DNA of 64,000 nucleotides from Saposhnikovia divaricata (Eukaryota > Streptophyta > Magnoliopsida > Apiales > Apiaceae), in assembly GCA_036435485.1 (NCBI GenBank), contig CM071600.1:60013546-60077545 (forward strand), read 5' to 3'. Positions 11,319 through 25,700 of this stretch are shown one piece after another (positions within the stretch are counted from its first letter, which is position 1; each line of letters starts with the position of its first letter). The position numbers were made by a program, and so were the translations under genes. Under the pieces are notes generated by a model. It was not told the origin of the DNA. It was given only the letters and a program-made list of their open reading frames with translations, and ran no database searches.

Positions 11319-14265
11319 TTTTATGAAATCAGTCTGATCCCACGAAGGTGCTAAATTGCAAAACTGCCTAGAAACTGGAATTTATGTAGTAGTACGCTCC
11401 CGAGTTCAACTTAAGCGAACACCTCAATGACAAAGGGTTGCTGCACTAGTATGATAAACAAAAAATTAAATACAAATTAAAGGATAATAGACAGTGTTTG
11501 CAATGAGCTGTCTTCGACTCCAAATAATATAATGTTCTATCATACTGTTTTTTCCCTCTACAATTACAGAAATTGAAAAGTAATAAGAACAAATTACCCG
11601 TCATTGTACCTATTAAACAAAATACTAAAAGTTGGTGCAGTGAGTGAATGCAACACAGGCATTAGACAGAAAATAATGCTCAACTCACAAGTTTTAAGAA
11701 CATATGTTTTCTTCGGAAATCAGAATGTTCAATAAAGTCAATCCAATGTGAAACTATCAAATATCAACCACACTCAACACATTCATGGACATTACATGTT
11801 TGTAAACTTCTAATTAGATATATGTCATGTCCAAAACTCCTTACCTGAGTCGAGCAACATATCTACCAAGTAGAATACATATAATCAACTGTTACTTGAG
11901 CCAAACAATGCTTCACCCTTGGGCCTTGAGGAACAAACATACAATAAAAATTACGGTTGACTATTTCAGAATATAGTTTATCCTTTCTCCTTTTCATAAG
12001 TCATAACAAAACCAATCTTATATTTGGTGATAAAGTACAAACACAAGTTTTTTTTTTTTTTTTTTGTTGCTGATTGTCATAAAGATTGAATCCTTTCGTA
12101 AATTAGTACCCAACACATACATAGTAAACTTGTACAGATCAAACAGTAGTGTTAACTGATCAAACAATTACAGCCTGATTATATATTCTCCAGATATAGA
12201 AATGCAAAGTCTAAAAAAAAAAAAAAAAAAAATCCTTCCCAGTAGCAAGAGTTCATCTATTTCTACTGTAATAGGAGAAACAATTTGCAACACTCCATTA
12301 AGTTTGTAAACTGTACAGAGAATAAACACAAGTCTCCATAGTAACACAAATCAAAATATAGAAGTACTCTGGTAGATCTCCTTTAACCAGAGCATCTGAT
12401 CAGAAAAGGCCATATACAGGAAACAGAGACCATGTAATGATGTAAATATGCAAAACCCATAAATTATAAATTTCATATGTTAAGAGACCAAAGAGTTAAG
12501 AGAGAACCTTAACAGAGAGATGCTGGGGTGGACCTGGACATGTCTCCTTTCCTCAAACCCCTTAGAATTCTCCCTGCTCTGTAGATTATATATGTGTACA
12601 CTACAAGTAATAATACTATATAATTTGAAAATCTACAAGTAAACTTAGAAAATCATCTTGGTTTTGCTGCCAAGTCCTTCAACACCTTAAACAACTGCAA
12701 CTTGCCATTTAATCCCCCTACTTCTCCATTAATAACACTGCTGACTACCTAAAAATCTATAATAATCTCACCACCACCACTACCACCTTCCTCAATATTA
12801 AAACAATTTATTTGTCTTTGTGGTTTGTTGTCATAGTATTTTCATTATTTTAATAATGCTTTTGTCATGTAGTGTGTTTTCTTTATTTTATTCAAAGTTA
12901 GTAACTGTAAGTGTCATTGGTTCCACTCCAAGTTAAAGATATTTTAAGAAAATACTATAAAGCAGGAGGAGTAACATCTTTTTGAAGGAATTATTATGAT
13001 TTGTATTCGCAAGTCCCAAGATTTTGGGAAAGAAATGGTTCTACACTTGTGGTATAAAGAAAAAATAAACTGAAATTTAACATTCACTTAGTTCCATACG
13101 AATCATGACTTCCACGTAAAAAATTCAAACATAAAAGTTGGTAGCCTTGATTATTATCGCAAATGTTAATTTACCGTATCTATATAACAACTTTTAACTC
13201 GACTTCTTGTATGTTAAAAGCCGAAAAACCGAAATAAATTACGTAAATAAACATTTTTCATTTAGAATATAATTGTACATTAAAAAAGCATGGGAAAAAT
13301 AAATTTGCCCTCTATAAACAGACTTTGTGTAAAAGAATGATTAATCAAACATTAAGAAAGTCATAGCAACAGGTTGTAGGAGCATACGCATAAAGAAAAA
13401 CTAAGCTTATATTAAAGGCAAGTTCGGTATTAGTCGACCAAGGTTAATTTAATAAAGAATAATAATATAACACAGGTTCAACATGTTTTGCATTTGGATA
13501 TTGTGTGTTGCTGTCATCTAAGATTTTAAATAAGGTTCTAAAACCTCGTATACCAGAAGCTATTTCCAAAAAGACACATGGGACCTTGAATGAAGCTTAG
13601 TATACACAAGCAGATATATAACCTAAGTTATGTTGTTATTGTGCAAAAGATACGAAGGTCTTCCCTCTGCTTAAAATTTGCATTTCACAATTATCTTCTG
13701 GTTTTCCCAATACGAAGAATACTTATGTTAGAAGTTTTAAACAATCGTTCATTTTACACCTCCAGCAATTCTACATTGAAAACAATAAAAATATAATCCC
13801 TGATAATCTCACTTCTCTTATTTTTTATTGGCCACCATATCTGTGTAAAATCGCAACTTAACTTGCCGAAAAGGAAAAGGTAAACTAATCTATGCAACCA
13901 GAGGTGATCCAAAATACTTTATAATAATAATAATAATACATTGAGACAAGTCCCAGATAATAATGTTTATAACATTAGAATTTAACAAAAAGAAACCCTT
14001 GCTCAGTTGCTGCTTAGAGAAGCACACCAGGCCTGTAGGCTGTCAACGGGAGGACCATCCATTGTAAATTTGTTCAAATAACTCCACTTTTAAAAAGCAC
14101 CAAAACTCATCTACCGGGAGGAAATGGCTAAAACTCTCATCTTTTATACTGCATATCCTATATGAAAGAAAGTAGGAACAATGAGTAATGCTTTCTATAA
14201 GTTTTAGTTGTAAATATGTAAATGACATAAATTGTTCTGTGCCATGACACAAGTCACAACTCATG

Positions 14266-14303
<38 letters not shown>

Positions 14304-14663
14304 TCTCCCTATTACATAAAGACCAGGACAGGAAGTAGATAACCTAATACAGCACCATAATTATCAGTCTTCAACATCTTGACACAAGGTATTGATATTA
14401 ACACATTCTATGGCCAGGTCAATAAACATAACAATTTAGAACTTTTTTCACTTGTCCTTGCCCTTACTAGGTGATGTTATTAAATATAAAAACTGATGAT
14501 GACTAATCTGGAAGACAATTCAGAAGGGCATTGACCCGCACACATTTCCATCTCTTTTGAAGTGTCAGTATAACAAACTTGATAAATGCATAAAACTCTC
14601 TCACAGATGTTCATGGAAACCTAAATTAATGTGACGGCATCAGGCTATAGGCATATAGAAACT
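11319..14663. other. NF-YA 5' leader/promoter region and CID4 3' flank
   Basis: No further coding exon is recognised. The stretch is AT-rich with poly-T/poly-A runs (12043-12065, 12213-12231) and a TA run at 14266-14302. Minus-strand CTCTCTGTTAAG|GTTCTC near 12505-12520 could be a 5' UTR exon end of NF-YA, a common arrangement in plant NF-YA genes; this is a guess from sequence shape. The CID4 3' UTR lies in the right part. Confidence 0.45.
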
Positions 14664-17345
14664 TTATACCTGAGGATAGGTCGGCATGTACATGACCTGG
14701 CGAGGCTGACCAAGAATCATATGCTGCCCATACTGCAACAAATGGCAAACAGTTGTTGCCTAAGCCATTCAAATATGTTGACATCTATAAAAACAAAGGA
14801 CAAATTTTCAGATACCTGAGGTCCATTTGGATGAAAATACGGCTGTGGTGGTTGCATTGATGCAGCCTGTGGATTAAACATGACCGGCTGATGGCCGCCA
14901 AATGATTGTCCAACCTAAAGCAAGCAAACAAGTACGATATATGTGAAATGAGATTATTACCATGGAACAAAATTCCACGTTACATAATATGATGCCTTAG
15001 TGCTCAATGAGTTGCATAAAACCACCTAATGCAAAACTAGAGACCAGCAAGTATTGCACTGTAATCGCAACAAAGATGATAAAAATTGCCCTATTCCAAA
15101 GTCATGGATCAAGAAATTATAATCGAGAGAAATATTTACTGAAAAAGTTGTACCATAGATGCAAGTCTTCAAAGATTACCAGATTTTTAGCATACAAAAG
15201 GCTATCTCACAGATGTATTAGCAAATTTTAGGTGCAGACAGTGTCTAAATTCTCATCTAAAATATATAAGTATTAACATGCGCCCATGTAATTAGGGAAA
15301 AAAATTTCATTACACAATATAAATCCATTTCGGCTGAATATAAGTGACCCTTGCATTAGCTTGACACAACATCTTCACTTACTGGTCAATCAGCACAGCT
15401 ACTTCACAATTTATGATCAGCAAATGTCTACTTTCTAAAATCTCATTCAAATATTCAGTCATTGAGAGAATGCTTAGAACAGTGTGCAGCATAATAATAA
15501 TTAAAATACGACAAAGTGTAAATCACTTGCCCCAATTGCTCGACACAACATGTTCACTCACTGGTCAATCAGTAAAGCCACTTTTTATTTATAAAGAACA
15601 GATATCTACTTTCCAAAATCTCGTTTACATATTCGGTCATTGTTAGAATGCTTAAAACAGTGTGCAGGGTAAAAGAAAGTGAAAGTACTGCATTGTATAA
15701 ACCACTTGCCCCAATTGCTACAGGTATGCCATGCATATTAGGAACAGCAGGGACATTAGCCTGATAGTAGTAGGAACCATCAGATAATGGAGATGCAGGC
15801 CTCACTGTTGTCTGGTTTGGGGTGAAACTCTTCGCATTTGGATTTAATTTGAATTCCTGTTAAAGATGCACCAAGTAAAGCAAGACTTGTTGGTCTTAAA
15901 TTAGTTGTTTTAATATCAGTTACTTGTGTCGAAATAAAAACATAGCTTAGTATCAAATTTACCTTAGCATGGGGATTGAGCGTAGATAGTGAACCTGATG
16001 ATGAACTTGGTGATACGCGAGGAACACTTGCTGAAACAGCAATTTTACGATCTGAAGTATTTGGGGTGCTCTTCTCCTGAACTTCAGATATAGGCGGAGC
16101 ATATGAAGTAGCACTCTTAGCGGGAGTTCTTTTAGAATCTTTCTTTAGCCCAAATGATGAGTGTGACTCTGCATACACAATAATAGCTATGACAACTGGG
16201 AAAAAAAATTCAACTCATTCAGTACCTCCATACTTGCACAGTGTTTCTACCATAGTTTATATCAATTTCTAGACAAGCTTGACTATATACATATATCAAC
16301 CAGGGTTAAAAAAACAAAATGATTATTTTTTATTGCTTTTAATGTATACTAATTATCATTTCAGATATTTAGTCGTTTAATTTCTTGATTATTTTCTCCT
16401 TTCTCTGTTTTTTTTCAATTGTTTTTTGGCTATCCTGTGTTTATGGTGTTGATTATATGATATGTTAGTTGTTTACTGATAACTGTCTAAATTAGATAAC
16501 TTTATGTTTAGTGTTAGACTTCTTTAAAGATTTCCACCCAAATCAGACCTACCAAGATTCAACAATTGTAGTCTTTGGAATGCTCAGTTCTGCTTTTTCC
16601 CTTGTACAGGTTACTTCTATCTTCTTCAAAATGCTGATTTCTTTTCAGTATATGAGAAGCATCGAAATGCTAGCTTTCATATTTAATATAACATTTACGT
16701 TAAATGTATTTAGAATAAACTTATCATTTTCATATTTTATATAACATTTGTGTTAAATTAGAATTTTTGTTTGATAATTAATTTATTTTCTTATGATTAG
16801 AATTATTTTTCTGTAGCTTTTAAGAAGGAGTCTCATATACACAAAGTTTAAATATAATTGACGTAAAATTATTTACATCCGTATATATATGTCTAATCAT
16901 ATGTATACTTGTATGCACTATGATAACAGCTAGATCCTAAGTACTTAAGTCTAAAAAATATCCAAAAAACAAGAAGCTACTCCCTCAGTCCCCTTAAATT
17001 GTATACATTGGGGGACGGGGGCGTGACACGCATCTTAAGACTCCTAAAAAGTATAGTTCCATAATTTATTTTTATATTTTTTTTCTTCTGATTTATATTT
17101 TTATTCAAAAAAAGAAAATTTTAAAAATAAGTTATGGAACTATACTTATAGTAGCCTCAAAATGTGCCAAGCAGTGAAAAAAACTGTATAGAAACGAGTG
17201 GGACGGAAGGAGTATATAATACTCATAGATACAATCTATTAACAAAATTATGATTAGGTGTTGTTTAAGGCGTAAGGCGCAAAATCCCAATAAGGCTACG
17301 CATGTTATAACAAAGTCAGGCACAGTAGTTACTTAAAATAATATA

Positions 17346-17394
<49 letters not shown>

Positions 17395-18029
17395 ATGCGG
17401 AGCATAAAACAATTAAATTAGTTGTATAAAACAATTAAATTAGTTGTTAATTGTTTTATATTATTATTTAGATATAAATATGTTTGTAATTATAATTATA
17501 TTATCTAGTTAGGAATATTCTAGAAAATAAATATATGATATTTAGATATATGGTAGTAGATACTAGGAGTTATTATTAAAAGTATTTGTTTCCTTTTATC
17601 TTTGATATTACTTAGCCTCCAAGTTACTTGTTCACCAAGTTTTAGGAGATCTATTGAAACAGTTGTAATCTTCATTATTGAATAAAGTTGAATTATTATT
17701 GAAATTGAGAATTGTTTCTGGTTGCGATCCTAACAAATCCTTCTCTTATGCGGTTGAGAAACCCTAGGGGTAACACCTTAGGTTGTGGGTTTTCTGCGGT
17801 TAATCCACAATTATCCATCCTTCTACTTGTTTTTCAATCCTTGTCCTGCAACAAGTGGTATCAAAGCCACCGTTCCTCCACCCAAACACCATATTCCAGC
17901 CTCCAGCCGCATCAGCCACCACCAGCAGTCGTATCCTGCCACCAACAGCCGTATCCAGCCGTCAACAGTCCCCATCCAGCCCCCAACATCCACTTATTCA
18001 CCTAAAAACCCTAATTCTTGTCATATATA

Positions 18030-18064
<35 letters not shown>

Positions 18065-21000
18065 GTATTAGATATATACAAGTCTGAAAATTCATCAAAT
18101 CTCCCGTATTTTCTGTTTTTCTTGCGATAAATAAGGATGAAAACCCCTGAAGAAATCGGTTTTGAGATATCTTGTGCCGAGACACATCGTCAAGTCTTAT
18201 GTATTTCACTTTCATTATCGGACCCATACAGCTCTGATTATGCAAGATTATACGAGAATTGGCAATATTATGATGATTTGATTGCACATCTAAAATATGA
18301 GCATAAAACATCATTACTAGAGCAGATGTTGAGGTTATCAAAAGACATGAGTGCTAGCTTGGAAAGAATGCAGAAAATTTGTGATTCTATTGTCTCCAAG
18401 GATTTATGGAAAAGCACAATTCCAGAGTTCAAATCAGAGCCTACTGAAGTTGTAAAGAATGTTGAAAGTGAGCCAGAAATGGAGCATGACCAGATTGTTT
18501 GCGAAGTCGTAAAGAATGTTGAAACTGAACCACATATGCAAAATGATGAGTTTGTTTGTGGAGAAGAACTTCAAGATAAAGTGGATTTAATGCAAATTCA
18601 AAGAAAAATGGAAAAGTATATTCAAGAAAGAATAAGAAGGTTCCAGAACATTAACAAGTTCAGTGAATGTCCAGATTCATTTCATATTCAAGTTAAGTTG
18701 ATTGTATGGAGTCCTATAATTTATTTAACAAGTCTAGAAGCTTCTTAGGAGTTCAAAGGTCCCTTGAATTAAATACATTGAATATTATCTAGCTAGAATC
18801 TTCCTAAGAAACCTATAAATATTTGTAATCAGATTTGTTTGAGGAGGGAGTTGAAGGAATTAAGTTATATTACTTTCTTGGGTGTGAGACCTAAGCAATC
18901 TAGGTGTGAGGCCTAGCTTTTACTCCCTTTATACTCTAGGTGTGAGGCCTGGAAACTAGGTGCGAGGCCTAGTCTTTATTTCTGTCATTAATACTCCATA
19001 TATTCTCTAAATCTATAAAAAAAAATAAGCGCTGAATATAAAGATCCTGCATCAGATTGGCATCAGAGCTTGGCAGCGCTATGACAACGCGTACAGGACG
19101 TTCATTTCGAGGTCGACTTACAGATGCTGAACGAGATCAGGTGCTGATTCAAATGATGGAAAGCCTTAATATTTTAAATCTGCAGACTGAAAATATTGAT
19201 GGCAGAGTTAAGCAGATTGAAACAAGGGAAAATCCAACTGTTGGAAATCCTGATGGAGAGTCCTCTAGTGCAAACAATGGTGCAAAAATAATCAAAATTA
19301 TTTTTAATTTATAAAAATTAAATTATAAATTATTTTTAATTTTTAAAAGTGATTTACATGTTAATATATTTTATTATGATTTAATATATAAATTATAATT
19401 GAAAATAAAAAAGAAATGAGGAAAGGGAAAGGAAATACCTAGTGGAAGGTGGGGAGTGGGTATTGATGAATATTCGGGAAATCTAAAACCAAAACAGGTC
19501 AAAGGGAATGACAATTTTTGTAAACCAAACACCAAAAAAGGAATAGAGCACATTTGTTTCCCTTTCCCTTTGTTTATTACCCCCAACCAAACATCCCCTT
19601 AGTGTATATGTTGTATTCCCCCCATATAATTGTATTTGACTATTTGTCGAATCCATGTACCCCCGCACCACGCACCCTCATCCCCCGCGCCAGTATCGTT
19701 GCTTCTTAGTACCACATACTCAACAACACTGTCAAGGCATCAATTACCTAAGCATATTTGCAATCAAGCACGTTGCTAGCTTATTAGGCATTTTAGTTAG
19801 TAAAATTATTGGGCCAATCGTGGCAGAAAGTGAAGTATGTTGGTTTCCCAGTCATATCCTTCCACAACTAATATTTTCTAACTTCATAAACCTATGGCTA
19901 TGTTTGTTTGCAAGGTTGTTATCTTGTCCATACTAGAATTTGCACTTGTCATTCTTAATTCTGTTAAATATATTTTAACATTTCCAGTTCATAGTGCAAG
20001 GTTATTCAATCTCACCATTTTTGTAAGTACTATTAACCATTTAGGAAAACTCAAGTGTTTGGAATTTAGTACATGAGACAGCACAAGGAAGGAATCAATT
20101 GTTTAGTACATGGGATCACTTCAGAACCAAATGTAGTATAAATCTAGAGAAGACAGGCAAATAGTCCACAGATCTCATGACAGATAACCTGGTAGTATAA
20201 TAAGTTGTCACGTTCCTCCCTATCTTTCTCTAGTAATACTGCATCTAGTACCGTCTCTCTACAGTCGCCGTATGGCCCTGAGTAATCTCCTTTATACATC
20301 ATATATAATTTATACTTTTTCAAAACTTCTCTGTATGTTCATAATGTAATTTTTTGAACTTCAATCTATACATTATTTACTCGTTTTAGGGAGATTTCGG
20401 TCTCAGATACCACTATTTAACCCCAGAAAGAGGATTGAAACACTAGGCCAATGGCCATTGGTCAGATTATTGGTTCCTAACCTAACACAATACCTCATCC
20501 TTCCAGGTTTGAGGCTGAAATATTTTTCGTCATTAATAAATTAGTATCTAAAATAGTTCAGCAGCAAACATAAAACTTATAGTAATAACTTTAATTTAAC
20601 CAGAAACATTCATCAGGATGGATCAAACTCACCCCGAGGTTTTGAAGGTTGACTCTTCTCATGTAACTGTTCAAATATATAGAAAGCGTTAAATATAACA
20701 TCGTTAAGAATAACCCCCTCACTTGAAGTAAAATCAACAAATAAGATGCATCTATAATATAGCAGTGCCATTTCACTTACGGTTTTCTTTTCTAATTTTT
20801 TGAACCTACTTCCTCCTAGGTTTTCGTTAACCTCTCCTTCTTGAACCCTGAATAAAATCATGGTCAATTAAGATGCAAAGTACAAACACACTTAATTTCT
20901 GTCAGTTCACAAGAGACCAAGTAAAACAACAATTCAACAACCATCAAAGAAAATATCCATCATACATCGGGACTCATAACAAACTACTATTAAAGAATGA

Positions 21001-22708
21001 CTATGAATGATGAAAAGAACCTTCTTGCACCATCTAGAGATAAAAGACTTGTATGTTGAGGATCTGAAGAAAATTGCATAATATGATCCTGCGAAGCAGA
21101 CCAGTGCCTCATTGACTGAGAAGATTGAATATCATCCTGTATAACACAGGCATAGGAAACAATAATATATCTAGACACTACAAAGAGGAATTATTGCATA
21201 AGAATATGATATATCAGATAAAAAAAGTAATTGAAAAACAAGATCAACCTTTGACATAAACTAGACATATATACAACAAATCCACCACAGTTTCGAACCA
21301 ATGGGAATGACTTTTCCTTTATTCTGCAAGGTACAGGAAAAGGTGTCGAGTGAAAAGGTTTCTACGCTTACATTTTGGCTTTTGTCATGGCAATTCTAGA
21401 AGGCATGATACCATTGGTACTTTCACTAATAAATTAATTTTTATTAGTGATACCATGTTAAGATTATATTATCGCTGGTAAGAAACTTTAGCTTCAACCT
21501 AGCAAAGCACTGATTTAAAGAGACAAATTCAGATACTTCAAAAGAGTGATATAACATTTTTAACAATTACCATTGATGAGGAGCTTGATGGCATATCAGC
21601 TCCATTACTATTTTTCCCACTTTCAAATGCAGTAAATGACTTGCCAATGAAAGAATCAGATACACCTCCAAAAGTTTCAATATTCCGTGAATCTACAAGG
21701 TTTTCTTTTTCATTATAGCCACTGTCATCAACCCCCCTAAAGACCGATGAGAATCTGGTTTCCTCGTCCAATTCAATATCACGAGGAAGTTGAATACCTC
21801 GTTCCTGTTAAACATAATACATAAACATATATATGTAAAGAAAAACAATACACGAATAATATATATGTAAACAAAAATGATAACTTTATAAAAAATCGAA
21901 ATTGAGCTAGAGCCTAACCTCTGCTAGATGAAGATCTTGCGTATCCTCAACCTCGATTTCTCTTGCTATTCTTAACGCCTCCCTTTCCAACTCTCTTGTT
22001 TGAGGCCCTCTGTCAAGTTTAGTGGTGTAGAGATCCTCGTTAAAGGTGCTCTTTACTCCAAACAACATTTCATTTGCTTCAAATTGATCCCAGTCCCTAC
22101 AAAACACAAAGTAGAAGGATAGATGATAACTGAGAATAACCAAGAAATAGCATTCACAAATATGCTCTAATAGAACTGGTAAAACTTATAGTATGGCCTA
22201 CCACTTTAACTCAAAGATGCTCCTGGATAACAAATTGTGCTTAAGTTGCATTTAATGGACCATATTATGATAGCACAAAGATATTAAAAAGTTTGTAAAC
22301 TGAAACATGCCTCATTTATTTCCTTAATAATATACACAAAAAAGATTTAAACTCCTGAAAATATAAGCTACACAATATAATATGTGGGGTTCACATTTTC
22401 CATGTGCTGCACACACTTTGGTTTATTATACATATAAACATAATTTAAATAAATGCCAAAACTTAATATAATATCCAAATATATAATAACTCTTGTTGAA
22501 ACTACTAAACCCAGCATATAAAATTAATACAGCAATTTCCTATGCCCCTGAAATAATAAAATATTCAATAATAAAGTTAACTTCTTTACCTCCATTCTCT
22601 ACCCCATCAGTCTTACTGTGACAATGAGTTTTGCAAAAAGCAACCTCCAATATACTGTAAGTGAAGGCATAACACACACAGGCACACATAACACACACAC
22701 AGTCAGAA

Positions 22709-22745
<37 letters not shown>

Positions 22746-25700
22746 CATATGCAAAAGTGTCTTTCTGATTTTTAATTAAAATCTCAAATCATAAAAATTT
22801 AGGCTGACAACTAAATTTACACATAATTGAAAAACAGAAACATCTTATACAACAAAGATGCTCAATTGATAGTCATAACAATTACAATTATGGAAGCAAA
22901 AAAGATAAAATGATGAAAAGATGGTACGAGGGCAAAAAATATATGTGCAGTCGACCTCAGTAGAAGCCCTAGAGAAGCCAGGTGAGATCGAAATACAACT
23001 AGGAAATACAGCCACATTCTTTTTTTTTGATTTTTAGGATACAATTATGTGACTTGTCAACAAGTAACTTTGACCTTGTTATTATATATTGTATCAACTG
23101 TAAAAACCATGTAAAACCACCAGGAAGTATTATCTCTACTTGCGAATTTACATTTCACATGCATACACAGATAAGACAATTAACATTTCAATGCGTGTCT
23201 TTAAAACAATTGGTTTTGAAACAATGACAAGGTCTCAACCAGCTACATGTTATACAAGAAACAGTCAAGTACAAACACGGTTCAGACAACGTAATGCACC
23301 CTATAGAGAACTTAGTCATATTCCAATAACATATCTGGCTCTGCTTATTCATAAGGAACAGCCCAAGCAAGGTGGTCATTAGCATGACTGAGTTATCAAC
23401 ACTAGTGGCATTGCAATCCTTATAAGGAAATACAGCCTTGACACCTAATCAAGTTAATGTCACCAGAATAGAATTTCTTAAAAATTAAAACGTGAACAGG
23501 TACATTATTAACAACCTATTCCAAGGACCATTAAATATGTTGTCTAATTCAGGACATTCTGGAACATCTTCATCAGGAACCCAGCGACCCAGTTCTCTCC
23601 CCACCTCAACATGGCGAGGTTGTGATATGGTGGAGTCTGTCATTATATCCTGCTCCTTTTCCTGCTGGAGCTCACTCGCTAACCCATCCCTGGTTACAGG
23701 CACACCCTGTCCAAGTGAATGACACATAAAGATCATTACTGAAAAGGTAAATGGAACTATTCCATCTATATTGTTAATAATTTACTACTACAATCCACAA
23801 TATAGCTAGGTGTGTATATAAGATAGAAGAGATATCAAAGAGATCAGAAAGCTTAGAGTTAGGAAACCTAGGAAAGAGGTGGAAAGGAAATAAATAGAGG
23901 ATTAAGAGGAGAGATGGGAACTCCTTAAAGAGAAAGTAAAGAGGAGAATTATTCACCACGACGATCAGGCTAGTAAAAACCCACATCTGTCTAACACACA
24001 GCATAAATATGCAAAAAACCTGGCTGTACCTAACTAGCTTCCATTACTAGTTAATACTTCTAATGTTACACCCTGTAAATTAAATTTAAGAAGCCAGTCC
24101 TTCCATGTTGACTCTTCCGTGCACCTACAACTAGTTGAGACATCGGCGGACCTCTATGATACTTCTTAACATATTTACTCAGATCCAGCTTCATGAGTGG
24201 CCCTATGTTTAAAGTTGAACTTGCAATTACTTTTTAACTACAGCAGTTAACTATAAACAGAAAATTGTCGAAGTTGCCTCTTAGCAGTAAATTATCTCCG
24301 TTTCTTGAGCTGCTACAAATGAGACATACAGTAAATTAGAACATCTCCTGTCTAGCCTTAATGTTATCAGCAAAAGTCTTCACAGAGTCCACTGCATCCT
24401 CCATCGATTCCATAGAAATTGGCTCCAAGTTCTGTATGTCAAAACCAAATGTTTCGGCTTTGTACCATTAACATTGAGAGAGCAGATCATTTAAGTTAAA
24501 TAATATTAAGCCACGACTCATTAAGGGGTAACCACGCAGTCCAATACCTTGCACTTTGGCTGCACGTCAATCTGAATATTAAATAAGGTACTCTTCAAGA
24601 CAATTATTGAACCTCTTAGTACTTTATATTAATCTCTGGATGGTGGGCATTGTCCATATTACACCTCGTCCCAATGAGCTTGAATGGAAGAGAGCCATGA
24701 ATTCAAATTAAACAGTGAATTTTTGTAACTGAAGATGGTAGTTGGACCCCATTTAGTCTATAAATCTGGTCAAAAGACAAGAGCCAATTCTGATCTAAAA
24801 AGAAGGAATAAATATAGAAGTGACAGTACAGACTGAAAATGTTGACTACCTAGATCACCTCAGATTCTACAGATTTAGTAATGAAATTTATATACTTTTC
24901 TACCAAGGCTAATATGGCTAATGACTTCAGTTTTCCAGGCCATGGCCCATGATCACACTTGGGTATGGGTAAATACTTAGCAACTCACAGATCTCAAATA
25001 CAGGGATCAAAGGAATGGTTGAATTGATAATTTCCAGGAGCGCTTAATTGCTTAATTTTATTCCTTCCATGTGGTGTGACTGTTTATGGCACCTTTTGTG
25101 GTCAACTAAACCAGACTAAACTGATGATGGCTCCTTTAACTAAGTCGGATAGAGAGAAGAGATTAGATCCAAGAGAAAAAAGACGAAATTTCAGGATTCC
25201 TAGAAAATGTTGGAATAAAACTAGCAAAGTTTCAATATGAACTTACAGAAAGACAGAGAGAACTACCGAGAGAAAAATATACAGAGGGGCATTGTTTCAC
25301 AATTTTCAAGTTTAAAACTTAGATAATACGATGATTACTATCATTTACTTGTGATTATATTTATTTAAAAAAAAAAAAGGTTAGTTTCTTGATCTTGTAC
25401 AGCCAGTTGACCAAAGTGAGGATCCCTTATCCTACATTGCAGTAGTTAGTTGAGTATTTATATGATAGCAACTAGTGTTTATGCTCACACTATAGGCAAA
25501 CACATAAACGGGGGTGACGATCTCTTAAAATGTTGAGTGCTCAATTTACTTTTACCTAATACTGCAAAATTTACATAATTAAATATTGACAAGCACAAAA
25601 GCAGAAACCTTCGCAATAATTTGTACAAGTTCCGTAGCTGGTATTATCAGAGTCTTTAAGGGAGGCTTGTTGGCAGAATCCAAAATAGTCTTCTGTCCTT

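Noticed and set aside
14000..14050. Last CID4 exon after a GTTGACAG acceptor-like site
   Set aside because: The peptides in all three frames do not resemble the ends of CID proteins; left unresolved instead of forced.
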